Source of the DNA: Rutpela maculata
Taxonomy: Eukaryota > Arthropoda > Insecta > Coleoptera > Cerambycidae
Assembly (NCBI GenBank): GCA_936432065.2
Contig: OW386286.2
Coordinates: forward strand, 78,086,452-78,150,451
Reading direction: 5' to 3'
DNA length: 64,000 nucleotides
The first letter of the stretch is position 1. Each line of letters begins with the position of its first letter. The notes under the pieces were generated by a model. The model had not been told where the DNA came from. It saw nothing but the letters and a program-made list of their open reading frames with translations, and ran no database searches. The translations under genes and the position numbers were made by a program. Positions 26,515 to 39,474 of this stretch are shown here, one piece after another.

Positions 26515-27290
26515 CGCCCAGTGGAAGTATAGTAACGACAAAAAAAAATTAAAAAATTTTTATTGTCCAAATAGGCTTAAAATGTCATGAAACGTCGAGA
26601 TTTTAAGTTTGAGCGAAAAAAAATTTCTGTCTGTCGGTCTGTCTGTCGGTCTGTGTGTCGGTCTGTCTGTCGGTCTGTCTGTCTGTAACTTTTTTTTGTG
26701 CGCACGTTTACTCTGGAACCGTTTAAGATATTGACTTGAAATTTGGTTCACATATGTACTTTAACGAGATCTAGAACTAGATTATATTTTCATCTTGTTC
26801 CGTCGAAGGGTTGGGAGGTAAATTGGGGTAAATTTGGGGTAAATAGGTCAATCAAGCAGGTAAGAGTCCATAAAATTGGTATTTAGTATATACAAGAGAA
26901 GTTAAGGCCCCAAAAAAATTTTTGGCATTAGCCACCCCCCACCTCCTTATTAAAGGGGATAAAAAAAAATTGCGATTTAGTGTACCTATGTACAGGAACC
27001 AGAAACCTCAAAATATTTTTTTATTTTATCCATGGCTTCAAGCAAATATTTAAAAATTCACCCATATAATTTTTCAATATTGTTGATCGATACAAATAGA
27101 CTGCTAATTATAGGTTAGATTCCTAACCGGCAAAAAAGTATCTTATTTTATTGTGACAAACTATTTAAAACTTCATAATCATTACATTCGAATAGATTTT
27201 GGTTGAAAGTACAGGAATCAGGCAGAAATTTTAATAATAGCTATGTAATACTTATAAATCTTAAGAATCGTATATTTTTGAGGTCAGCTG
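26515..27290. repeat. Hairpin-ended interspersed repeat, copy 2, with TCTG repeats
   Basis: It begins with a hairpin (ACTTCCACGCCCAGTGGAAG, about 26509-26528). A degenerate TCTG/TCGG tetramer run (26624-26687) follows. The block 27065-27290 is the reverse complement of 5938-6170, including words such as CTAACCTATAATTAGCAGTC. It is related to the repeat at 5456-6196, but the matching block lies in the opposite orientation relative to the start hairpin. Confidence 0.5.
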
Positions 27291-27299
27291 TGAAGTCAC

Positions 27300-28680
27300 A
27301 TTCTCGACTGTCGCCTGATCAGCATCTGCAAAGTGACGTCACGCGAAGCTCCGGCCCGTTTTCGCGCGACCCAACTTTGGTAATTTATTTAGAGGATTAA
27401 ACGTCCTAATAAAAACCTAAAAATTTGGAATTGCCTTAAAAAGTGTTCTACCTTCAATTTCTAAAATAAAAAAAAAAATGCAGAATAGTTGAAAGTCTTG
27501 AAAGTCGCAGTATAAAATACGTTGAAATGGCTGCAGTTTCCCCAACAGAATATGCAATTGTTTAATTGTACAAAAGCGTAGAAAGGCTATACTTTTCATT
27601 TTTTTTTCTACCTTGCAATTCACAACTCTATCCCGGAATTCACAATTATTAAGTCGGAATTCACAGACGATGAAGTAATTTCGACCAATAACAAATTGCT
27701 CGAACACTATAACAAATACTACAGTCGACGAGCGTTTAGCCATGTTGGCATCAACTGGAAATGATTAAAACTAACATAATTTATATCAAATTAATGTCAT
27801 TATCCAACGAATTTAACCAATTTCGTCATTCCTGTCTACGATCTCTCTGTACGCGACGAACCGTAACCTACTAATCATTAAAGTGGTCTATTTTGGATAA
27901 GACCTTTGTCACTATTCAACTATTTTTGCGTTTTGCAATTTCTAGTCTTTCAAAAGCATCTCGCTGTCTATTATTTGTTACATTGCCAATTAACCTTTTA
28001 AGTTATTGATCATATGAGACCCAAAGCATAAAATTGAATGAAACCAATTTACCGTATTTACGAAATTAGTTGTAAGGATTATGAGTATGTTGGACAAACA
28101 AAACGTCCAATTATCATCAGCTTCAAAGAGCATATAGCCCATCTTAAATACGGAAGAATTGAAAAGTCTAGTTAAACATGCTTTTGATAACCAATTCGAA
28201 TGCTTTGTGTTCCTAGAATCTACTTCGTCCTCTGTGAATGCCGTGTTAGCAATTGTGAGTTCCGAGATATAATTGTGAATTTCGACTTACAGTTGTAAAT
28301 TCCGAGATACAACTGCGAATATCGAAATTTATCATTAAGCTATAATCACTTTTCATAGTTAAAAATATTAGCAATACAGCTTTTAAGTTATTTAAAGCTA
28401 TAAGAAAACAATTTACATAAAACATGAGTTTGCACGCCGTTTTTATGATAGATATGACACAATTTCAGTAAAGGGTACCTTACAATGCTATTTTACACGT
28501 ATACCAAATTTGAAATAAAAGTCTAACAGAAGTAATCGTGTTTACAAGAAACGCTGTACATACACACACGCACCCACATACATGCATACATACATACGTG
28601 CCAGTATACAGACATTTGGATTCCATATTTGAATTCAACGTGTTATGAAATGAATTTCTATAGGAAGAAATATTGGAATA
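27300..28680. other. No gene recognised
   Basis: One short GC-rich patch near 27300-27370; otherwise AT-rich. A short CATA-rich microsatellite lies near 28559-28600. The fragment YEYVGQTKR (near 28082) is reminiscent of a GIY-YIG motif but is too short and broken to call. Confidence 0.4.
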
Positions 28681-28830
28681 TATAGATAGATAGATCTTTA
28701 TTAACCACATAACATATAAAATACTCGATTTACAATAATTTTTCTCCGGTTATAAAATACCGGTTTGATTAAATCAAATAGATATAACAAATAAGCTGCC
28801 TATTTACAATAATAGGTACCACCATTTGCT
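28681..28830 (-). mobile_element. Possible LINE 3' tail fragment
   Basis: The run ATAGATAGATAG followed by CTTTATTAACCACATAAC looks like the inverted 3' end of a LINE with a tetramer tail, similar in layout to the minus-strand ends at 8064 and 11904. No coding sequence remains. Confidence 0.35.
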
Positions 28831-28889
28831 AATCTTCCCTACAAGCATAGTTTCACCCCAACCTGGGGTTTCGAAAAAGAAAAAGTGAC

Positions 28890-30440
28890 TATTGGAACGT
28901 ATAGGTCGACGAATTCTACCCCAAAAAATCCCCTATGACGTTATTTTTGCTTTAACACCCGCCGAGCTACGGAGTGTTAAAAACGTTGATTTTTAAGCAA
29001 AAAACACTGATTTTTCAAAGGTTTTAAGCAAATTACTCAAATGGATCTCGAAAAATGTTGTCATAACAAAAAGGTAGCTAATGAAATAGCAAAAATAATC
29101 CATGAAATATAATAGTATATTACGTAATGAGTGATGTAAGAAGCATATTACGCACGAATGGAAAATTTACGCACGATGCCGCGTAGCGGTTACAGTAGTG
29201 ATCGTAGGTAAATATGTTTAGGCTCATTGTTGTCGAGATCCAGTTAATGTAGGTGCATTTGAACGTAACACTGAAAAGGTCCCGCTTATTACAGTAGATC
29301 AAAATTTTCTTTGGCAAGTTTTGATATATGCAAAGTTAAAAATGATACTGGGAAAAAAAGGCAAAATTTTAGATTTTTTACCAAAATTCCAAATCGTGTT
29401 TTTTGTTAGTTTTACTATTATATATACGCTCAATTTTTTTTGACTGTGGTGGATGCATTATCTAAATGATTTTATGCTTAATGTATTTTGAAAATTTTTG
29501 AAATAACTTAGCAGGGAAGCATCTTGGCTGAATGTTACTAGAGACAAAAAATTATGGCAATAAATTAAGGAAAATGTTGCTTTTTTAAATTTTTTTGATA
29601 AAGATAGTAGCTTAGGAGATAGAAGTGTTTGAAGTTAACGTTTTTATTAAAATTGACGCATTTAAAATGAATATAGAAAAACTGACAACCCCTGTACTAT
29701 TTTGACCTACCTGACCCGAGCTAAGAGCTTCAAAATTCTTTTTCTGGATGACTTTTAGCTTAATTGCAAAGGAGATATGACCGAAATAAGGAGCGCGCCT
29801 CGTTTTGGCAAATTACGATATTGCTCGTTTGGCGGTCAAATCTGACAATATTTTCAATTATAAAGAAATAATCATAATTTTCATACTTTTTTGATACGCA
29901 TGCATATTTCTTAACTCGTTGAACATCGCATACATGTATGTATTTGTGTAAATATGTATTAATATGAAAATGACTTAAACATTGATGAAGAGTAATAAAG
30001 ATGAAGATTAATAAAGGACCCCGCACCAAATGCATGGGTAATTTGTTGTCGACAGAATCGTTGCAAATTTAATTTAAATAAAATCCCTAGGTCATTCTCA
30101 ATGAAAACTGTTATGGATAAAGTTCCAAAAGTCTTTATTTTAAAAATACAGCAAGTCGAAGCTCCAAAATTAAAAATTTTAAAAACGCGATTTTACGTAT
30201 TTTTTTATCGAAACGGACTTATGTATTGATTTATATGAAGCAGTTATATGAATAATATATTGTGTACTTATGTAAATAAATATATAAATACTTTCATTAT
30301 GCAATAAAAATGTCAATTTTACTTTAAAATGCCGAAATCACATTTTTTAAGCTAAAAACTTTTGTGGCCTAGAATCATTAAAACAGAAGGAAAATAGTAT
30401 ATTATGTTACTAGGAGGAGAAGGCGAACATTACATGTTGA
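28890..30440. other. Repeat-like, no gene recognised
   Basis: It contains phrases with transposon-relic character (for example near 28960-29080, around CACCCGCCGAGCTACGG) but no partner copy was found within the window. Open frames are short and have no known motif. Confidence 0.4.
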
Positions 30441-30617
30441 GCCGAGGTTGAACAACTGGGCGAAATATATAATGTGCCTTCAACTTCGAGTGACATATAC
30501 TATTTTTTCTTCAAGCGTCAAAATAAAAAATTGCGACTTTAATTTCACAAATTATAACAAAATTTTATATTACAGATATGAAAGGGTTCAATATATAATT
30601 TTAAAACGCGTACATAC

Positions 30618-30915
30618 CTTTGTTGCTAAATATTTATCATTAGGTGCTTTATTAAGGAATTCATCAAACTCTTCTTTAGACAAAACGTTTTACTTTTTAG
30701 GTATATAATTGTCGCCTTGTCGCTTTAAAAAGGCAATTAATTTAGAATAGTTGTCAATTTTTACATTGTGTTCGATGTTGTTGTCCTTGGCCCATTTTAT
30801 AAATTTATCGTACGCATTATCATAAACTTTTGGAATTCGCGGGAATTAATGTTGCCACTGATGAATTTGCAATTTCAAGTAATTCAGGTGGTGTGCACTG
30901 CATTTCTTCAGACAT
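30618..30915 (-). pseudogene. Tyrosine-recombinase-like (Crypton-type) protein, N-terminal fragment
   Basis: From an ATG at 30915-30913 the minus strand reads TPPELLEIANSSVATLIP. A frameshift near 30830 leads into VYDNAYDKFIKWAKDNNI, then KLIAFLKRQ, an in-frame TAA at about 30687-30685, and NVLSKEEFDEFL with APNDKYLATK. It ends at AAG followed by GTATGT, a good splice donor. The layout resembles animal proteins with an N-terminal SAM-like and a tyrosine-recombinase-like core, thought to derive from Cryptons. Compared with that family, a segment between the two helical parts seems deleted. The catalytic part was not found in the window. Family identity is moderately sure, decay is clear. Confidence 0.4.
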
Positions 30916-31149
30916 TTTTGCTTTTCAATTTGAAAAACCACCCGACGTGAAATTTAAAACTGACAGCACAGAAGGCAGGAACTATACAGAAGCGCAAGCA
31001 AGTCTTTCTGACGGGACCAAATTTGTTCATAGTCGCCATGACGATAAGGCATATATTTGTCAAAAGCCATATGATAATTTTTGACGTTGATAGTCTTTGA
31101 AACTCTTACACGGTGGTTGGTTATTTTCATGCCCTTTTCTTCCAATTTT

Positions 31150-32090
31150 CGACAATTTCTTATTCTAAGTTTATTTATTTATTTGATTTTTGTTTATAAT
31201 GGGTTCTAAATGGTATAGGAGTTGTGAAGTTCGAAGGTGAAACAAATAAGCTTCTTTCTATTTCCCAAAGATCCAGAAAGGTATGTACAAATTTATATTA
31301 CTGAAACAACTAGAAAGTATAATGTTAGATATACTAAACAATTAGCAGTTGAAAAGAAGTAATATGAAAGGAAATATTTTCTTATCAGAAATGCAATAAG
31401 TTACAGAATATGTTCATCAGTTGCTAATGAACAGAATTGTATTGTGACCATGAATAAGGTGATTAAGTAATGACTCTCAACTCGTACCATACTAAAGAAC
31501 TTTTCATTGTATCAATTAAAAAAAATCAGTAATTGGGCATGTGCAATAATGTGCATCATATAACTAAACATAACCTCAAATTTTAAGTTTTTTCAGGTTT
31601 ATTCTCATAGTTCCTGTCTTCTGTGCTGACAGTTATAACAAGTCTTAGCTACTTGGATTTTTAATTTGTTGCATGATGACGTTTGCTGTGCAAAACTAAG
31701 TAGGGCAGCACTTATTACTGTACCTATACGAGTTAAAAAGCGAGATGAGAAGAAAGGAGTATTAAAAGAAGGCCTTTAACTGGGAGACGAAGGATAAATG
31801 ATGGTTTCAATAAAAAATACGTCAAATTGCGTTTTGAAAATTTTGAATTTTGGAGCTTCGACTTGCTGCGTTTTTAAAATAAACACATTGTGGCACTTTA
31901 TCCATAACAGTTTTCATTGAAAATAACTCAAGGATTCTATGCCTTGAATTTGCAATGATTCCGTCTATAACAAATAAGCCAAATTAATAAATAATATTAG
32001 TTTCATTAATAAATTCCCAGTCCTTCCTTTCTATTTATTTTTTAATTCAGGGGTGGTTTTCATACTCTTAAGGGTAAAAGAGCAACTATT
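31150..32090. other. No gene recognised
   Basis: AT-rich; nothing supported beyond short fortuitous frames. Confidence 0.45.
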
Positions 32091-32101
32091 TTTTTTATTA
32101 A

Positions 32102-33115
32102 TACTACGGGAGCGCACCCTAACTGTCCGTACACCCCCTCCGATCCTTGGGGACAATGTTTTTCATAAAGATTAAAGCCTAAGGAACAATTTAAGACATG
32201 TCCTAAGGAAAAACTGGCTGTACTTTCAAAATGGCGTCCATTAAAAAAAATTGCAAATATTGTTTTTGTCATTTAACACAAAAACTGAAAAATATGGGAG
32301 AAAAACTTTCTGCACAAAAAACAAAGTGCATAAAATTTTCTACAATTTTGTTCCTATAGAATATTTGGAAGGAGTTACCATTTTCCAGATAAATGATTCA
32401 GCTCTTAAAATAAAATATAAAATTTAATATAAAACGTAATACTACGGGATCCCACCCTAACTGTCCGTGTACCCCCCGATCCCTGGGGACAATGTTTTTC
32501 ATAAAGATTAAAGCCTAAGGAACAATTTCAGACATGTCCTAAAAAAAAAACTGACTGTACTTTCAAAATAGCGTCCGTTGAAAAGAAAAATTGCAAATAT
32601 TGTTTTTGTCATTTAACACAAAAACTAAAAAAGATGGAGAAAAACTTTCTGCACAAAAAACAAAGTGCATAAAGTCTTCTACAATTTTATTAGGAGTTAC
32701 CATTTTCCAGATACCATTGTTACCGTTTTCGAGATAAATTTCTGCAAATTATAATATTATTATTGTTATTATTAATTTTTTTCAGTTTATTTTATTTTTT
32801 GTTATGTTAATAATATAAAGTTATATTATACGCCTTGCAATAATTGCCAGAGTTATTTCCTCTAAGTGATTTACCGATATATGAATTTCCATGTTTTCTT
32901 AATTTTGAACTCATTTATCTGGAAAATAGTAACTCCTATCAAAATATTGTATAGGAACAAAATTGTAGAAAATTTTATGCACGTTGTTTTTTGTGAAAAA
33001 AGTGTTTGTCCGTCTTTTTTAGTTTTTGTAGTAAATGACAAAAACAACATTGGCAATAGTTTTTTTAACATATCATATGGCCACCATTTTGAAAGTACAG
33101 AAAGAAAGTACAAAG
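32102..33115. repeat. Tandem pair plus inverted third copy of a ~290-bp repeat
   Basis: CACCCTAACTGTCCGT opens a ~290-bp unit at 32113 and again at 32453. Both contain ATGTTTTTCATAAAGATTAA and end near GGAGTTACCATTTTCCAGAT. A diverged inverted partial copy lies at about 32915-33110 (GGAAAATAGTAACTCC through CACCATTTTGAAAGTACAG). No coding. Confidence 0.75.
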
Positions 33116-33781
33116 TAAAGAAATAATTATTTCATTAATTTTACCCCTTTTATATCGACCATGTGAGGGTACAACATAAAATTTTTAATTTCTGACATCA
33201 CATTCGTGATCGGCCAAAAATATAAATAGTATAAGTTTCAATGATTTATTCTCAGTACTTCGTATGTATGGATTTGTTGACTTCAGGGATGGTTTTCTCC
33301 CTCTCATAGGTAAAAGCACATCTATTCCTTTTTAATATGTGAAGTTGATACTCTAAAGTTTAAGAATGTTTAAGAATCCACAAAAAAAAAGAAATTCCAA
33401 GCCGTTCTAGAATTAGTCCGAAGTTCGGGTACTTTTTGACACCAAGTGACTGTTCTATGTACGGATAAAAATTAATAAACACTACTATTGGAATATAAAC
33501 AGACACTGCATGAGAAAACGAAAAGTCAAAAACATTTATGATTATACACAAGTAATAACCCCTTCAAGAGAGCATCTAATCTCTATTTAATTGCAAGCGA
33601 AACACTTTCAGAAACTAATGTGCGAATAGTTTTCTCCTGAACAAGTTTAAAATTATATTATCTTGTAGACATTCAATTTGATAATAGTTGAACAGCGTGT
33701 AACAAAATGCCGTAAAAGCAAATACGCAAATGATAAAGATAACGGTAACTGCGACCTTTAAATAAATACTAAAAAACTTAC

Positions 33782-33979
33782 TCTAAAGAAGGTCATCGTG
33801 CTGCCTCCCTCAAGTGTACCATAGGCGATTTCAGTTTGCTCGGCTAGATCCTGGGCGCTTTCAATGGGGGTAATCATGCGTTCCACCGTTAGGAAAGCAG
33901 CCAAATTCGCTGTGTATGAAGAGATTATTATAAGAGTAAAAAACCACCAAATGCCGCCCACTATTCTCGTAGAGGTCGC
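33782..33979 (-). CDS. Kainate-type ionotropic glutamate receptor, exon with M3 and start of S2
   Basis: This exon of 66 codons is bounded by an acceptor (TTTCAG, AG at 33981-33980) and a donor (GTAAGT from 33781), both in phase 0. It encodes STRIVGGIWWFF, the gating motif SYTANLAAFLT at the end of M3, the linker ERMITPIESAQDLA, and the ligand-domain segment EIAYGTLEGGSTMTFFR. In this family the GST/T residues of S2 contact glutamate. The reading joins directly to the exon at 59444-59914 (NLNP, PK, then ATSTRIV in family order). It acts as a glutamate-gated cation channel subunit in the plasma membrane at synapses. The rest of S2 and M4 were not found downstream in the window. The family is certain; the exact paralogue is not. 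Confidence 0.95.
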
Positions 33980-34216
33980 CTGAAATCATAGAATATCTAT
34001 ATGGTATATCGAAAAGACATTTGCCACATTTTAATAAACAACAGAAAGACTAATGATAAGCAAGTCCCTATTCAGACACTCACATACTTACATTCTTGCA
34101 ATATTTATATATTCGGAATAATCTAGCTACCAGTCTCGTACTGAACGATATATCAACTTGAATACGCATTTTTTAAATTATTGTTAAAAGAAAATATTTT
34201 AAAACATGCCGACTAT

Positions 34217-35751
34217 TTAAGGTAGTACTGTTGGTCTCACAGTTAATGTACAGAATTTAATAAAATTCGGCATATTAGTAGATTATGGTAAGATAATGAT
34301 CCAATTAAATTTTTGAAGTGCTACAGAGAACCAGTAAAAAAATATTGACATTGAGCCTTATGAGAAATTACAGGTTTTATCATATTTTACAAAAAGTACT
34401 GTTTAGATTTCAATGAAAAGGGAGAAAACGAGAGAAAATAATATATAAACATTTTAGACACTTAAAAGTACAGATTTAAAGCATGTAATAGTAGTAATTA
34501 GCGAATAAATGTTAAAAGTACTTTTTATATCATAGTTCATTAGACGTGGCAACGTTGTAAAAGAGGTTTCAACGCGCGCGAAATTTAAAAATGCATGAAA
34601 TATGAGAATGTTTCATAAAAATTCTTTATTAAAAATAACATGAACGATGTTTTATTAGCACAGTCATATTCATTATATCTAATAAAATATAAATGACTAA
34701 TAAGGTTACAGATAATATTTCATTTTGTTAGTAATTAATCTTATAATAACGATTTATTGGTCATTTTTTTTCTATATTTTCTAAAAATTAAAAATTCTCT
34801 GTAATATTTTTTTGTGTTTGGTAACTTTAACGACACCGTTCTCATCTTTCCCAAAAATGTTTAATAAACCATTATATTTATTTTTTTTATGCATCTTCAA
34901 CCATTTCATCTTAAAAAAAATCATTTTTCCCAGAAACCTTTGTTTTGAAGATTAATGGAGCGTCTAGTTGATACATGATTTTAATTGGATGTGTATTGGA
35001 TCAATTTCAATTAATCATCGATTAATTACGGCGACAAAATGGCATAATTTTATCGGAAAACGAAAAATTCTCAATTCCGCACCCTCTAATTCCCTCTTTT
35101 TTGTAAGAATAAAAAAAATAAAAAAGACAGTTTTAGTAAATTTAATTCTATGTAAATAATCTAGAGTAGTGTTCTCGCGTAGGAGCCAAGATGTTGCGAA
35201 GTTTTGAAGCACAAAATTTGCGATTTTTTGCCCTACACCGCCAACATTTCAGTGTTATTTCCGAAACAAATAAAAAAAAAATCAAAATTCTGTTAGTAGG
35301 AAAAGATTCGTAGTGGAAAATACTCGTTGACCTTATTTTTAATTTTGAGCCAGCTTTCATGGTTCCGGAGATATCTGTGAAAAATAGCAAAGAACAGCTC
35401 GCATTTCGGAACCAGAAAAATTGCAAAAACATGCGATCTTGACATGTTCATATTTTTTGGAAAAACACCAGCGGCACGGCCGCACGATGTCGCGATGTAA
35501 AGAGGAAGACTTCTAGTTAAATCTGATCGTAAATCGCACATCGAAATTAGAAAAATCGGCTCGGTACGAACGGATCGAAAGTGGCACTTTTTGACGTTTA
35601 GTGATTTCAAAGAGAGTTGAAGCGACAATTTTAATAAATCATTCTCAATTCTCTCTCACTCCATCGCGACGTTGCCAAGCATAAATACTGCGTAAGTCAA
35701 ACGAGACAATCTATACTTTTGATTCTTGCAGTATCGACAGTACTACCTTAA
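34217..35751. mobile_element. TTAA-flanked DNA element, non-autonomous
   Basis: The left end TTAA-GGTAGTACTGT (34217-34231) and right end ACAGTACTACC-TTAA (35737-35751) form perfect 11-bp inverted ends bounded by TTAA, as in piggyBac-style target duplications. The interior has no transposase. A CG-rich patch lies near 35470-35500. Superfamily is unproven. Confidence 0.55.
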
Positions 35752-35759
35752 AGCCGTTG

Positions 35760-36570
35760 GAATGGATACATGAGTTAATTAGGAATACTTGTTTTAAATT
35801 GCTATTTTATTACATTTATAAAATTGCAATAAGACAAAATTGTTGTATAATGTTTAAATTTTGCTTGTTCGGAACTTTATCTACAATCAATATTTTTGCT
35901 CACATTTCGAAAGAGCAAAGTTGACCTTTACCGAGTAGCTGTGAATGGTGCCACTTTGCCGCTGGTCTCTCATGATAACGAGCGGCGATAGTTATTTATG
36001 TACCAAGGGTCATAAGTGCACTTTTTTTTGTCGAGGCCCGTAGGGCCAAGGTTTGCAAGTATTCGAGACCAAAAAATCGCATTGTACAACCCGCGGTGCA
36101 TATTATATTTTTCGTCATACCTATGAATGATTAAACGAAAAAAAACTTTAGAAAACTAGTGAAGAACTAAATTATGTGAGATTTTATTTTACAGTATCGT
36201 TCGATTTAGGACACTATCCCCCTTAACTTATAAAGTGGCACACTGCGTCATATTTAGTTATTGGCTCCTCACTGACTAGCTAAATAGCAAATCAAAGATA
36301 ACTTAGATGGAAACATATCATTTGCCCGTATATTTAATAAAATGTAAATGTTTAACACATATGATACTCTTGGCAGTTTTCTGGAAATAAGTTAATTTCT
36401 TAGGTGTAATTGCTATATTTTTAATTTTAGACGACTACCGATCATGTAAGTTTGGATAGCGAAACGCCAGTGAATATACTATACGGGATTTTTTTGCTTA
36501 AACGAACTACTTAAATTTTAGAAGTAAGTACATAAAGTTGACATTAAATAATAATAAATATAAATATTTA
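35760..36570. other. No gene recognised
   Basis: AT-rich intronic sequence without supported features. Confidence 0.5.
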
Positions 36571-36575
36571 GCTAA

Positions 36576-37137
36576 TAGACTGGCGGTACATGACCAGTCA
36601 GGTGCAACGTTTTTAAAATGCATGGCAATCATATATATGCATGAAATTACCATGAATATGCCAGAAATGCAAATTTTAGGCAGTCGTCGCATGCACAAGG
36701 GGGTGCAAATCGGTTTTTTTTTGTGTCTTTTTTTTGGGTTTTATTTTTTTATTTTTTTTAATGGATGCCAATAGTGCCAAACTAAAAGCCTTCAAAAAAA
36801 ATCCAAAATCAAAATCATCCAAAATCAAGAACACCAAAAAATTTTACGATTTAATGTGCACATTAACAGTTGTTTTGAGCGCGGAAACTGCATGCCAATG
36901 AATTTCTGCTGGATTTTTTTTCACGGCTTTTCGTTTGGCACTATTGGCATCCATTAAAAAAAATAAAAAAATAAAACCCAAAAAAAAGACACAAAAAAAC
37001 CGATTTGCACCCCCTTGTGCATGCGACGACTGCCTAAAATTTGCATTTCTGGCATATTCATGGTAATTTCATTAATATATATGATTGGCATGCATTTTAA
37101 AAACGTTGCACCTGACTGGTCATGTACCGCCAGTCTA
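36576..37137. mobile_element. Palindromic MITE with ~206-bp arms
   Basis: Arms 36576-36782 and 36933-37137 are near-identical inverted copies (GACTGGCGGTACATGACCAG at the left edge), separated by a 150-bp loop. TA lies on both outer edges, which fits a TA target duplication. The frames here merely mirror each other. Confidence 0.85.
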
Positions 37138-37500
37138 TAATAATTGTCAAATTCAGGGCTCAAAATTGATTTTTAAGGTGTTTTATTATGATGGTTCCGG
37201 CACCTCCGCCAAAAACAAAATACAGTTCAGTTCGTATTTATTGCATTTATCTTCAAAAAGTAGATTATTAGTTTGTCAAAAGATGTAAATCTCCTCACGT
37301 ATATTTTCTTAATTGGAATGTGTAATAACTTTAAAATGTACTGATAATTTTTTTTTCAATAACAGTAACAATCGGACTTTTAATTATTAAATTATTTTGC
37401 TTTCAAGGAACGTAATGGATGGAGAGAACATTTCTGGAATTCGATATGTAACGATGATATGATTTTTTTTTCTATGAGTGATATTGTATTTTTTTTTCAG

Positions 37501-39112
37501 GCTTGATGAGTGGGGGTAGGTCATTGATGAGTATATTGGTAAGTTGTCGTCGCGATTAGTAACCAGGGTATGCTACCATCTTGAATTATTAAGAATCGTT
37601 TTTTCAAATATCTCTGAGTTTTATGTACTATTAATTTTTTCCGTGGAACTGATAGTTTTCTGTTTATTGCGAGAAAAAGTTTGAAATGAGCGCGCGGCAC
37701 ACGGTTCTTCGCATTTTTTTCGATATGATTATTAGGAAATTCCTACGAGAAAATTGTCCTACATGAACACTGAAGAGCAGGAAAAAGCCTACAGCTTCGT
37801 TTTCTGAATTTTAATTCAGAACAGAACAGTTTGGACTACAGCGCGCCGCGAAGTCGGCATGTCAGTGTGTAAAGCAGAAAAGCCTTACTTTAATGGTACG
37901 ACCACTGTACAATATATTTGGTATGAAAAGCAGCATGGTTAGGTAGAAAGGTACACCGATCTTCTCGTGTTACTATCAAAACTGGCCCATAACAAGGCGA
38001 ACATATTTTAAAAGAAAAACCGCAAAAGAAAAAAATGACGAGAAACTGTACTCACGATACGACGATTTCATAAGCGAAAATATCCTATTTCTACACGTCT
38101 TTAGAGGGTGCGACACGACTCCTTCCGTTTTTGGATTTGGCAACTCGAAATTCATCATTACCTTTGAAGAATAACGATCATTTGGAAGCATCTCTGAAAG
38201 TATTTAAAGAAAAAAATTTCCCCCGAACTTCTCGCTTCCGCAGGACATTCTTTCTTGTTTTGTACAAAGAAATCGAAGCACAAGGAGAGTTAAATTCGCT
38301 ACGTCACAAACGTTTTGTAAAAGCAACATGAAAGTAAAAAACAAACCGTGCATCACTTCCACCGACATCGAATGCGGCCCGACAACACACTTTTAGGACG
38401 TAACTTCAAGTTCAAATGTGGCTTGGAAACTTTCACAGTCTGGAGAAATCGGGATAGTATGCGAAAAATTGTGAGCTAGAATTGAAAACTGACCTGTAAA
38501 TGCAAAGAAAACTGCGCAACAGTTTGTGGTTGTCCCAAAACCGAAATGAAATGCCCCGCTTTATGTGCAGGACGGCATCGCCAACGAATACTACGAAGAG
38601 GACGAACAAACATCTACCGATCGACAATGGTTTTGGATTACGTCTATCGGGAAAACCACGTTAAAAAAAAACGCACCTAGAACTCTACCTCTGGGGTGGT
38701 ATGGAAAAGTGTTTCACAAGAACGCGCTGACTTTATTCAAAAAAAGGAATTAAAAAAACAATATTGTAGGTATGTTTCTGCTCTACAATTTTCATGTGAA
38801 ACAATATACTCGTAGGAATTATCCATACCGAAAAAATGGGATATACCGCATGCTGCGCTGCGTGCTCATTTCGACGCGTCTCTCAAAATAACAAAAAACT
38901 CTCAATCCTCCTAAAAAATTAATAGTACATGAAACATAGGAAATTTTACGCCCTTTAAATCTTCTTACTTGTTTCTTTTATAGCCTGAACAGAAGCCGAG
39001 ATATTTGAAAAAAACCGTTCCCAACCATTTTTTCAAAGCGACAAACCCCGGTTGCTCAACGCGCCGACAACTCACAAATATACTCACCAATGATCCGCCC
39101 ACCAAGACCTAA
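37501..39112. mobile_element. Long-inverted-repeat DNA element C
   Basis: About 300 bp at 37501-37800 (GATGAGTATATTGGTAAGTT, CAAATATCTC, TGTACTATTAATTTTTT, AAATGAGCGCGC, ATTCCTACGAG) returns inverted at about 38760-39112 with the same order of words and many point differences. Between the arms lies a family-X relic in plus orientation. The exact ends and target duplication could not be fixed because the outermost bases are diverged. Confidence 0.65.
37950..38640 (+). pseudogene. Family-X relic, copy 3 (C-terminal half)
   Basis: Broken plus-strand frames give LAHNKANIF near 37982 and FRGCDTTPSVFGFGNSKF (about 38101). These are followed by FFLVLYKEIEAQGELNSLR, then SLPPTSNAARQHTFRT (about 38348) and LQVQMWLG. 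A Cys-rich tail follows from about 38497 (CKCKENCATVCGCPKTEMKC). The motif order equals that of copy 1 and overlaps copy 2. At least three stops or frame changes are present, for example the stop between HTFRT and LQVQMWLG. It is the best preserved C-terminus of the four copies and lies between the inverted arms of element C. Confidence 0.65.
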
Positions 39113-39474
39113 AAGTTCGCTGATGTCGGATGAATGCCGACCCTTACCTAGGGATTTCAAATACACTGACTGGACTACTAGACACATACTACCGCGCCGC
39201 CGTCTTTAGCAAAAGCGTCCTATCTACAAAAATTGAGTTTTTCAGGTTTCACATTTTCTGTTTTATATGCATGTATTGTAAACTGTTTCTTAATTTAAAA
39301 TGTCCGATATGCGGTAATAAGAGAAAAAAATAAGTTGGAAACCTCCTATTTTGGTTCCAAGTGCACATACAAATACATTTACAACTAATACTGTCCTAAC
39401 TGCATTATACCAACAAAATGAGTTTTATATACCTTTAATTTTCAAGATGGGACTATTTATCTTGGCAGCACTTC

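Noticed and set aside
28069..28175. Fragment resembling a GIY-YIG nuclease motif (YEYVGQTKR)
   Set aside because: Too short and no supporting downstream motif.
34020..34035. MWQM on the minus strand, considered as a receptor S2 exon
   Set aside because: Lies upstream of the M3 exon in gene order and lacks flanking similarity and splice sites.
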